In this document: positions 54,820 to 64,000 of the stretch, piece after piece
Position numbering within the stretch: the stretch's first letter is position 1
How the letters are laid out: every line of letters starts with the position of its first letter
Position numbers and translations under genes: made by a program
The notes under the pieces: model-generated
What the model was told of the DNA's origin: nothing
The model's input: the letters and a program-made list of their open reading frames with translations, nothing else
Databases searched by the model: none
NCBI GenBank assembly: GCA_035578175.1
Contig: JAQMRL010000008.1
Location: forward strand, 59,762,541-59,826,540
Source: Catonia carolina
Taxonomy: Eukaryota; Arthropoda; Insecta; Hemiptera; Achilidae
Length of the DNA stretch: 64,000 nt
Direction: 5' to 3'

Positions 54820-55545
54820 TTATGAGTTTGAAATAGGTTTTATTTCATGAGTTTTTTTTTAATTGGGAGTGATTCATAAAAACACAGTAGGCCTACCATT
54901 TTTCTATTTAGATAGATGTGCTGGTAATTTTGTTTTGCTCATAAGTTAAAATACGTTTTTCCGATTTTTAAAATTGGCTAATTCATTTTTATAACGTTGT
55001 GCCACGTTTATGTTCAGAAAACTACATTTGTATTTATTAATTGTGGAGGGAAAAACGACTTTAATACTTCATTAAAACGTTTCAGGAACTCTGTCAAACT
55101 AATTTCAGTTAGAAAGGTAATTTGGCACTGAACTAACGACTCCGCATCTTAACTTTTCCATTTGTTTAAAATGTAATAATAGGTCTGTTGTTTATTAGGT
55201 TTACTTTACAGTAGGTTTTATATCAAGTATAACTTGTTTTTAAAACATAAATAAGTTTTTTCCAATTACAACAAATTTTTATTAGTGTTTGGAGTTTTTT
55301 TGAATAATAATTTGGAGGGCTTTTAATTCACACAACGTTTGTTATTAATCGACACGATTTATTTGAATTGTCGAGTTGAAATGAATATAATTAACCTTTT
55401 TTAATGAAACATGACAAATTTTGGTGCCACAAGAAAGCGTTTTAAATCAAGAAACAATTATTTTAATTGTAAACAAACTTCAAAGCTTATTTTATATTTG
55501 TGATGTCATAATATTGGTAATATTTAAGCAGCCAATAATTATTGT
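54820..55545. other. Unannotated AT-rich stretch
   Basis: No recognisable feature before the small RT piece at 55550. Confidence 0.45.
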
Positions 55546-55549
55546 TCAT

Positions 55550-55680
55550 AATAAAACCAGTACGGACTTACAGATTGAATTGTGGAGATCAGCAAGTTCA
55601 TCTAACATTGCTATCTTGCAGTATTAATAATCGAATATCCTTTGAATTATTACCGACTCCTCTTCGTTTATAACCAATGA
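55550..55680 (+). pseudogene. Jockey-type reverse transcriptase, small tail fragment
   Basis: The residues IELWRSASSSNIAILQ, a stop, then, with a frame change, IITDSSSFITND match 'YGIQLWG.AS.SNI.ILQR...K.LR.ITNAPWYV.N' of jockey-like elements. It covers about 40 residues only, the same protein region as about 15810-15910. Confidence 0.6.
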
Positions 55681-55794
55681 CTTATTCACCATGACTTACA
55701 TTTTATAAACATTGTTTTAGACGAAATAAAACAACGACACAAGAATACCAAGAATTCTTGAACGTTCGTTCGATTCCCGGTCAGGTTTAGCATT

Positions 55795-56735
55795 TTTACT
55801 TTCTTTGGCTTAAGGAATATATAAGGAAAGTATTGTTTTTATGTTGATTTTTCGAAATGGAGTTTTCACCGGATCTACACGTTTTCAGACCCCCTGAACC
55901 CAAAAAACATGTTTTTAGCGATTGGTCTCTGTGTGTGTGTGTGTGAACAGAATATCTAAAGAACGGAACATCGTACGAACTTGAAACTTAAAACTTAAGT
56001 TAGATTTTACTACCAGACCCGACACGAACATTTTCATAAAAATCGGTCGACCGGAAGTAGTAGTTTATTCGTGTAATTTTTTAATTTTTTGCAATTTTCT
56101 CAAAAACGGCTCCTACGATTTTTTTAAAAATCACCTTAATTACTAAATTTTTATGCTTTACAAGATAGGGTAGGTGCCATGTGTGATGAAATTCTAGGAA
56201 AGGCTGTTTTCACGGAAAAAATTGTTTATTTAAGATTGCGGCTTTAATATGCATTTTAGCGCAAAAATGTATATAATAAAAGTTGTAGACTATTCAAAAT
56301 CCTACAAATTTTGTATCAAATATTTTTTTGTGTAACGCTTAGTTTCGTGGTAATTAGCGATTTTCTGCTTTTTTCACGAAAAAGTGTGTAAAAAAATCGA
56401 TTTTTTTAAAGATTTCAGCCTTAGTATGCATTTTGCGACAAACGTGTATATAACAAAATTTATAAAAAATTAAAATATCTACAACTTTTATTTAAAGCGT
56501 TTTTCTATACAGACCCTAGTTTAGCGTGAAAGAGTGATTTTCCGTATTTTTAAGCTAAACTGAGGTCGATTTTCACTTAACGTCTTTCACTCATGTCTAA
56601 AATAAGATAATGTTTTTTGAAGTTAGTATTTTTGTTTATTTCTAAATTTTTATTACTAATGTTAGGTTATATTGTTCATTATTTGCATTGGCAAGAGAAA
56701 GTTGTGTGAGTGTTTCACACTAGATTTTTTTTTTC
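55795..56735 (+). mobile_element. Family D repeat, full length
   Basis: From 'actttctttggcttaaggaa' to 'gagtgtttcacactagattt' (56708-56727), with (GT)n at 55929-55943. All conserved segments occur in order. It forms an inverted pair with 57560-58450. Confidence 0.85.
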
Positions 56736-56739
56736 TGTA

Positions 56740-57015
56740 TACCACATATTACGCACAAATCTAGGCTTAAGTAGGCATAATCTGTCAAATAAATAAGTAA
56801 ATAAAATAATAGTGATAATAAACTCTGGAACTACAAGGTTCAGGGTGGCTATATTAAAGAGATGAAGGTGGAACTCAAGAAGTTCAACATTACAGACAAT
56901 GACTGCCTAAATCGAGAAGAATACAGAGACAACATTTTTGGACTGAAGGTTTTTATGGATGAAGGGAGGAATCTCAATAGAATAAAATGGACTGATTGAA
57001 GGAGTGCCGAACAGT
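56740..57015 (+). pseudogene. LINE C-terminal tail fragment (L6)
   Basis: The frame YIKEMKVELKKFNITDNDCL, NREEYRDNIFGL, MDEGRNLNRIKWTD-stop (about 56848-57000) resembles the last residues of non-LTR tails ('...DLK.L.I...DA.NR..WR..I'). No upstream domain precedes it, so a small 5'-truncated copy is the likely source. The assignment rests on a short match. Confidence 0.45.
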
Positions 57016-57019
57016 CGAA

Positions 57020-57555
57020 GAGGATGAAGAACATCTGGAGAAGAAAGAAGGCGGTTACATGAGGTGATATTTGCGTGACCCTCGAAGCCCTCCGCGATGA
57101 AAAAAAATAATAGTGACATCAACCGCGGACTGAAACGTTTTAAAACTTTAAAGTTACCGTGAAGAAAACTTCGAAAGTTAACAGCGACAACTTTCGCCAA
57201 TAATTTTTTTATTTTATTGAAATTTTGTATTTATAATAAACGCACTTAATATTAACATGACCAACTGCTGAAGTTAATTTTTAACATGGAGTTTGACTTG
57301 TGGGGGTAATATACATCAAGATTTATTTTCTCTTGTCATAAAATTTACGTATACGAGTTTAATAATTTTACTAATTAAATATAGTATAATATAGAAGTAA
57401 AAAACTTGTTTAAGAAGAAAAATTTAGCCTAAGAAACTAAATATTTTGTTCCCTTTGAACGAAAATTATATTCGCAATAATTGTTTATTTTGTATAAATT
57501 ACATTTTTTTACCTGTTTTTAAAGTGTTTAATTGACCGAATTTCTATTGAAACTA
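57020..57555. other. Unannotated AT-rich stretch
   Basis: Spacer between the inverted family D copies. Nothing recognised. Confidence 0.45.
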
Positions 57556-57559
57556 CATT

Positions 57560-58450
57560 TAAAAATCTGGTGTGAAACACTCACACAACTTTCTCTTGCC
57601 AATGTAAATAATTGACAATATAACCTAACACTAGTAATAAAACATTAGAAAACGATAATCAACCTCAGTTTGGCTTCAAAATACGGAAATCACTCTTTCA
57701 CGCTAAACTAGGCTCTGTAGAGAAAAGTGCTAAAAACAAAAGTTGTATACCTTTAATTTTCTATAAACTTGATTATAGACACTTTTGTCGTAAAATGCAT
57801 ACTAAAGCCGAAATCTTAAAAAAATCGATTTTTCACACGTTTTCGTGAGAAAAAAACAGAAAAACGCTAATTACCGGTAAACTAAGCGTTATACAAACAA
57901 ATGTTTGAAATAAAAGTTGTAGGATTTTAAATTCTCTACAACTTTTATTATACATTTTTGCGCTAAAATGCATATTTAAGCCGTAATCTTAAAAAAAAAC
58001 AATTTCTTTACGTAAAAACAGCCTCACCGAGAATTTCAGCAAACATGGCGCCTACCCTATCTTGTAGAAAATAAAAAATTAAGTAAACCAGGCGATTTTT
58101 AAAAATAATCGTAGGACCTGGTTATGAGAAAATCGCAAAAAAGTGAAAAATTACACGAATAAACTACTACTTCCGGTTGACCGGTTTTGATGAAAATGTT
58201 CGTGTCGGGTCCGGTAGTGGTATGTAACTTAAGTTTCAAGTTCGTACAATCTTCTGTTCTTGAGATATTTTGTATACACACACACACACACACACACAGA
58301 TACACACACAGACTAATCGCTAAAGACATGTTTTTTTGGGTTGAGGGGGTCTGAAAACTTGTAGATCCGGTGAAAACTCGATTTTGAAAAATCGACATGA
58401 AAACAATACTTTCCTTCCTATATATTCATATAGGCAAGAGAAAGTAAAAA
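57560..58450 (-). mobile_element. Family D repeat, full length
   Basis: Minus strand from 'actttctcttgcctatatga' (58445-58426) through (GT)n (58275-58297), 'gaacccaaaaaaac'-equivalent near 58345, to 'gagtgtttcacaccagattt' (57563-57582). One of the least worn copies. Confidence 0.9.
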
Positions 58451-58454
58451 GTTT

Positions 58455-59255
58455 TCAGGAAAACTCATATTTGTAGATTATACTGTTTATCTGGTGTTTT
58501 GTTGTTTAACTACAAATAATCAGCAAAGTTGTTTGATATTTATTTAATTCAGCTGTTAAAGGAAACGTAGGAAACAATTCTGTAAGTTGACAAAAAAACC
58601 ATTATGCATTTTTTGTACATTGTTACACTACATGTTTCTATTTCCATTTTTTATTAAAAATTGCATTTTATATTGTTTATTTTACTATGGCAGTATAATA
58701 TGTGCATGTTTATTGTTCGTGAAATGTTTAGAAAAGGTAAGATACTGATATGCCCTTATGGAAAACATATTGTCAAACGAGACAAGTGAAAATTAGGAAG
58801 AACGAATTGATATAATGCAAATATAGATACGGTATTTCAATATTACGTTCTATGAAGTTGGCATTTGCAAATAGAAGAAGGAAACGGATGGCGTAAAGCA
58901 ACTTCACGAAGTGTCGTCAAGACAAAGGTGTATTTACAATTGATGGGAGCTTGCATCCTGTGGTATATACATCTGAATATAATAATATTGTTTAGACCAG
59001 CACGGTGACAACTCGGAAATAGGGCTGCTTCAACGATACACAGTGTAACATGTGACGTCAGCATTAATAATGATATCACGTACTGAATATGTACTGTTTA
59101 TTGCAGGTAAATTCTCAGATAAATTTCATTGATTTCATTCATTACTATCTGTTACTAAAATGTTATACTGTAACATCTCGGTATATTTTTAATTCATTAT
59201 TGATGGCAATTTTAAAAATGGTCATATAAAATTTTGTTTTGTCCGGCCGTCCGTC
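58455..59255. other. Unannotated AT-rich stretch
   Basis: The 78-codon minus frame at 58843-59079 shows no domain. Nothing else recognised. Confidence 0.45.
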
Positions 59256-59259
59256 ACTC

Positions 59260-59740
59260 CCGTATGCCAAAAACTACAAAAGATAGCTACAAACGGTTTT
59301 CGGATTCGTAATCTACAGAAAAGTTAGTGGGCCCAAAATGGGTTTGAAATTCCGTTTTTGACCGAAGTAACCTAAACCAGAAGTCAATAAATCAAAGTCA
59401 GAAACTGCATGAGATAGCAAAAAACAGTTTTCAGATTCGTAAGCAACACAAAAAGTTAATGGGCCTGGATTGGGTTTGAAGTCCCGGTTTCTACCAGAAC
59501 TGGCCCAAAACGGGAAGTAAAGATATCAAAGTCGGAATATGGAGACAAAAGTAGTGCTTTTCGATTCCTGTTAAAGAGTAGATACAGAAATCAGTGGGTT
59601 TAAAGTTCCTGTATCGACCGGAAGTGGCCTAAAACCGAAAATCAAGATATCTAAGTAGGAATTTGGAAACAGAAATAGCGTCATTCAAATCCTTTTAAAG
59701 AGTAAGTACGGAAATCACTAATGGGTTTTACCATAAGTCA
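59260..59740. repeat. Diverged tandem array, about 3.5 units of 125-143 bp
   Basis: Units start near 59260, 59403, 59538 and 59662. Each contains, in order, an 'acaaaa.ta' block, a 'ttttcggattcgta'-like block, 'gttagtgggc'/'atcagtgggt', 'gggtttgaaattcc', 'gaccggaagt.gcctaaaac' and 'tatcaaagtcggaa'. Later units are shorter and the last is incomplete. This may be the core of a non-autonomous element. Confidence 0.75.
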
Positions 59741-59772
59741 AAGTTAAGCCTTTTTAAAAATTGCTACCAGCT

Positions 59773-59791
59773 ATGAGACGCGTCGTCTCAT
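59773..59791. repeat. Perfect palindrome ATGAGACG-CGT-CGTCTCAT
   Basis: 8-bp arms around a 3-base centre, just after the diverged tandem array and before an AT-rich stretch. It may mark the end of the element that holds the array. Confidence 0.85.
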
Positions 59792-59794
59792 TAA

Positions 59795-61005
59795 AAAAAT
59801 AAATTTTAATAATTATAATCTTTAAAAAATATATATAGAAATTTTCTGCTCACAGTTCTTGGAGAGGCACCACTGGGACCCTGAACCTTTTCATGCCTAT
59901 CCATGATCATTTCAACACAATCATTATCATCATTACATTTACTTGTAATAGTTTTACAGATGTAAATAATTAATCTTTTAAGAAAAGAAATAATAGTTAT
60001 TATTAGTATTTTTTGTTTCAATAATTGATTAAGTAAATTTATTACAGTGAATTAATATACTTAAAAACATACATGTTTACCAGATAAAAGTTTTCACTAC
60101 AACTTTTAGCTGTTTAGAATTGGATAAAAGTAATATAAAAGCAATTGCGTTAGTACTTAGAAAACTTATTGTGGAAATTTCAGTTAAATTGTGTTGCTAA
60201 CACTACTTAACAGAAATTTTCACCTACTTGTACGAAGAGCATTGATGCACAAATTCGTCTGTTTATTCGTGCGTTAGTCATTCAGACGCATTTCAAACTA
60301 ACGTGTGTACTTTTCTACTATATATACATCTTGTAAGTCTGTTTCCTTATTTTTCTTCTCAACTGGCACTTAAGAAAAGTTCAACTTTTTGTCTCTCAAA
60401 CAACTTCACTTTTATCATAACTTAACTTTTTTATTTTACTACCTTTTTTAAAAACGATTTGATTGCACTAGTAATATAGAATTTGTTTTAATATATTTTT
60501 TTATGTTTCAGGTACTTTTTCACCTTTTTCTGCTAGTTCTAAACATGTGCCGTAAGAGTGAGTAGAACTTATTCTTATGTAATTTTTCAAAAAAATAAAA
60601 AATAAACAATTTAGTTTACCAGCGCAGAGAACTTGCGACCATCGGTGAAATACATGAGAAAGAGTTTACATTCTAATATTCCCAGTTTTTTGTATTCCGT
60701 CATTTTGTAATATTTCGGAAAAGATTCCTTTTTGTTAATTATCTATGATACGAGGAACATCTGTTACAAATTTTCTTTTTTTAACTTTTATCATTAAAAA
60801 GTTACTTCTTTTAGCATTTTCGTATTTTTCTTAACAACTGAGGGATTGTATTCTGAATTGTTACAACTGTTTTTCGCGTTTCCGTCGTTGGTATACTCTT
60901 GAATCTTTATGAGGAAATTCTCCGCTTAAACCGTTTTAAGCTGAAACCTCGTAGATTAACTTTATGGGCACAAGATAAAAAACCAAATCAGTCTGCGTTT
61001 TTGTT
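59795..61005. other. Unannotated AT-rich stretch
   Basis: A 71-codon minus frame at 59806-60021 is not supported. No other feature. Confidence 0.45.
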
Positions 61006-61009
61006 TAGG

Positions 61010-61865
61010 CTTTCAGCCGAAAGGCTGGTTTCAACCTCTAGAGGTTTTACTAAGTAAAACGAGGAGTGAAGGGGTTTAAAATTTCTTTCCTCACTTAGTC
61101 AAAAAGTATGCTTATCTGTACACCAGGTCCTCTGAAAAGCATCTAATTTCTACCCTGGAAATGACACCTTTACTTCATTCACCACCAGGTCTGGCTGTAT
61201 AATGATGAAATTCATTACTCTCAGAAGAAGATAGCTCTGACTATAGTCCGATTCAGAAAGAAAACACTTGTCTTTAAACAGAAATATCTTTTTAACCGTT
61301 GTTTGTAAAAACAATAAGATACATCAAATTAAATCTTGTTTTATTGTTGATTGCTGAAAGGATGTACATTAACATTTTCGGTAATTAATAGTGTACTAAA
61401 TATATCAAATTACAAAAATTATTTCTGTATCATTACTTGTAGCCGAAACTACAATTTTTAAAAAAACGGCCGCCATTTTAAATTCAGTCGCCCAAAAATA
61501 TGTATTACACGTAGAAACCTTTCTTTTATACTTTGCAACCATGTACATTTTAAAGAACGCGTGAACAAAGTAATAGTATCTTGAAGTTGGTTGTACTGGA
61601 AAAGTGGTTAAAAACTGGGTACTTTTTATGTGTAATTCGTTATATTTAATACACTATTAATTTCCAAAAATGTTAATGTATATCCTTAAACTAACAATAA
61701 AACAAGCTTTATTTGATAAATCGTAACAGTTTTTACATACAACGGTTCAAACGATATTTTTGTTTAAAGACAGGTGTTTCTTTACAAATCGGACTATAGT
61801 CTTTTACACCTCTACCTTTTCTGTTCTTAAATGGGTCAGTCATATAATTGGCTGAAATTATTACT
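61010..61865 (-). mobile_element. Family C retroposon split by a long-inverted-repeat MITE
   Basis: The 3' two thirds (61010-61243) run from 'tttcagccgaaaggctggtt' to 'agctctgacta'. The copy resumes at 61797 with 'tagtcttttacacctctacc' and ends near 61865. Joining 61243 to 61799 restores the 'tctgactagtgtctttta'-type sequence seen in other copies. Confidence 0.85.
61244..61796. mobile_element. Long-inverted-repeat MITE flanked by TA
   Basis: The 553-bp element begins TAGTCCGATT and ends AATCGGACTA, with TA at 61242-61243 and 61797-61798. The inverted match extends well inward, about 190 bp on each side. Shared pairs include 'cacttgtctttaaac' (61269-61283) against the complement of 61762-61776, and 'cattaacattttcggtaatt' (61368-61387) against the complement of about 61653-61672. 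The central 150 bp is unique and includes a GC-rich 'cggccgcc'. No frame is present. Confidence 0.75.
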
Positions 61866-61869
61866 ACTA

Positions 61870-64000
61870 ATGACACAATTTACATATCTCAATTCTAAAT
61901 AGATTATTAAATAAAATAGTGTAAAAAGTAAAAGTTCAATAACTAGAAACAGTCGGATTATCAGGAATAGGCTACGATGCAAACGCTGGATAAACCTAAT
62001 AGTGGTTTTAGATATTTCTTGATTTTATCTATTTTGAACTGATTTTAACAATGTATTAGTGTACCAAATCCGTCAGGCGATTAAATTTACGAATTATTCG
62101 TTCACTTGAGTTTTTCAGTTTGGTAAATTCTATAAATAAGATTAAAGTAGGGGTATACGAAAGAGATTTTCACATTTTTGTTGGTCGGTTTCATGCCTTG
62201 CAGGAATAGTTGATTTAAGGTCTGTTCCTATCGGTATGGTAAATATGGTCCTTTATCAAATAAACAGTATGCCGACCGGCTTATCAGTCAGCAAACCTCG
62301 AACAAAAAAGGTGTCACAAGTTATCGAATGACTTAAAACTTACCATATGAAACCCTTTTCACTTCTTTGTATTTTCCTAAGGGTGTATTTCGTTTCTTAC
62401 CCCAATACATGAAGCTGTGAACACATTATGCAGAGGGGGATTGTTGAACAGTCCACCCCCCGGGGCGCTAGGGGGCCCCATTCTGCGATAATGCTCCGAT
62501 GTAATCGTCCTTCGACGGGTAGTCACTTTAGCACCCCATCCAGACGTGACTTCTTTTTCCAGAACCGCAATTCCTCCCTCGAATCATAAACGCACACGCT
62601 TCTCACATCTGCTATCTTACCCGTTTTCTTTTCCCAACTAAATAATAACAAAAATTAATGTGTATCATAAATTTTAATATTCTATTCATCCCTTAGGCTT
62701 GTATTTTCTTACAAGAAAAGAAAACCCGCATCACTGAGATAGGGCGCATCTAAATATTTTCTTGGTGCCTTATCATTATTATGATATGCAATTATCGTTA
62801 ATAATAGCTATTTTCCAATACCTCTTCATTTCAAAATGTTTTTTTACCCATTTTCGGATTTCATAATACTATTACATCGAGAAATACTATATTTCTAAGT
62901 ATGAAATATTCGGTTACCAATTCTAATTACGTAGAGCTGCGTTTTATTGTTAAATTAGAAGTGAACTTCACAAGTCGAATAAAAAAAAGGTATTTAACGC
63001 AAATCAAAGTGTATTTCTTTTTGTAGTTTTTATTATTAAAGTTACATCGTGGTTTGCTTTCAGCATTAAAATGTAGCATCCTGACCAATACGTCAAGGAT
63101 ATGGAGACCTGTAATTATTTTGTTTTGAATTTTTATTTGCTAAGTTTTTTTTAATTTACAGTACTTATTGCTGATTCTTCAGGACCTGTTAATGCATGTT
63201 TAACTATTACTAAATTTGTAAACTAGTTTCCAAAGCTTGATTTATTTTTTGGACCTGCCATCATATTATGATCCGTCCACAAGAAGATCCTTTGGCCAGG
63301 GAGATTTTAAGTCTGGGATACTTTAAAGCACTCGGCATCCCTCTATTAATATATTTTGTACAAGGAGGTTTCCATGTAATTAAAATTTGTCGTGCATCGT
63401 TTTATTTAGTTGTTTTGGGACGTCAATTAGTTACATTACGGTTGTGTGACAAAAGAAGTTGTGTGCACGTAAAATATTCAGTGTGTTTCGTGTATGAAGT
63501 TTAAAGGGGTTCGCACCAAAAAATTAAAAAACATCAATCCTGGGGTTTTAAATTTTCAAATTCTTGTAATCGTCTTGTTATATATTAATACTTGTGTTAT
63601 ATTAAATTTTCAACGTCCATCGTGTAAGTCAGTCTTTCTGGGCTTGAGTAAAATGTCTTGGAACCCATCTTGAAAACGTTTTGCGAATATTCCACACGTC
63701 ATGAAAGGTTGAGTAAGCGATTCCAAAACTAATATTTCATAAAGTAACAATTTAGGCTGGCCGGTTTTTGCAAATGAGATCATTTATCAGATTTTGCAGC
63801 GGATTAGTTGATATTTTCATTGATCTTCCAGAGATGGAGATGAGTAACATTTTGTCTCCTCGAATTGAACTGTCTCACGCACGTACGAACGTTACTGCAG
63901 TTTACACACTTTTTAACATTCTTAAGTAAGTTTTCGCAGGTTTTTTTACCTTCGGATAGCAAAACTATTATCGTTGAACGTTGATAATCCGGCGGATACG
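61870..64000. other. Unannotated stretch to the window end
   Basis: 62445-62580 is an unusual GC-rich patch with 'ccccggggcgctaggggg' but no RNA or gene that I recognise. The 78-codon frame at 63268-63504 shows no domain. The rest is AT-rich and featureless to me. Confidence 0.4.

Noticed and set aside
62440..62580. Structured RNA gene in a GC-rich patch
   Set aside because: Contains short inverted C/G runs but matches no rRNA, snRNA or tRNA that I can recall, and has no box elements.
1..64000. CRISPR array, bacterial operon or integron-like structure
   Set aside because: No short regularly spaced identical repeats with unique spacers, no ribosome binding sites, and animal-type SINEs and introns throughout.

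Overview
This window looks like repeat-dense, AT-rich intergenic DNA from a large animal genome, most probably an insect. I base this on the transposon families present (mariner-type DD34D transposase, PIF/Harbinger-type and piggyBac-type relics, jockey-like and other non-LTR retrotransposon tails), on tRNA-derived SINEs, and on the lack of any bacterial operon or Shine-Dalgarno logic. I cannot name the species. I found no intact host protein-coding gene. Nearly every protein-like signal is a decayed mobile-element gene.

Four repeat families make up the scaffold. Family A is a tRNA-derived SINE of about 320 bp with an (A) tail (24822, 25768, 29585, 47113, 53899). Family B is a set of tRNA-derived SINEs with different tRNA-like heads but a common 3' end CAGTCGGACGTTAAACC (6090, 7745, 19503, 27965, 43618, 51400). 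Family C is a retroposon of about 390 bp that starts CCCGTAACGGGCAGG and ends in (AAC)n (8083, 9366, 10826, 32815, 33619, 35373, 48501, 51668, 61010). Family D is an unclassified element of about 0.9-1.0 kb with an internal (GT)n tract and ACTTTCTCTTGCC-type ends (11 copies or pieces between 1 and 58450).

Layout from left to right. 1-7000 holds D copies, an exact 78-bp duplication and an LTR-like promoter. 8083-9755 holds a reverse-transcriptase relic between two inverted family C copies. 10550-11760 is a nested stack: a Harbinger-type transposase start, cut by family C, itself cut by a piggyBac-type MITE, then a jockey-type RT piece. 13100-16100 has more LINE tails and an LTR-like segment. 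17807-18592 and 21690-22582 are two fold-back mariner-type elements. 24700-26100 is a SINE-in-repeat with a matching empty site. 27110-27700 is a GC-rich island ending in a histone-type 3' stem-loop. 30830-41400 holds LINE tails, D and C copies.

41802-44634 is the most interesting unit. It is a decayed two-exon gene of an uncharacterised, transposase-like family, flanked by repeated AGTATAAGTCA modules and interrupted by a SINE. 45337-64000 continues with LINE tails, tandem duplications, D copies, a diverged tandem array with a terminal palindrome (59260-59791), and a long-inverted-repeat MITE inside a family C copy (61242-61798).

The genes do not work together as a pathway. What can be read here is insertion history: which element landed in which, on the evidence of target-site duplications and empty sites. 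Domain and family calls rest on motifs recognised by eye. Boundaries without an exact duplication are good to roughly 10-30 bases.
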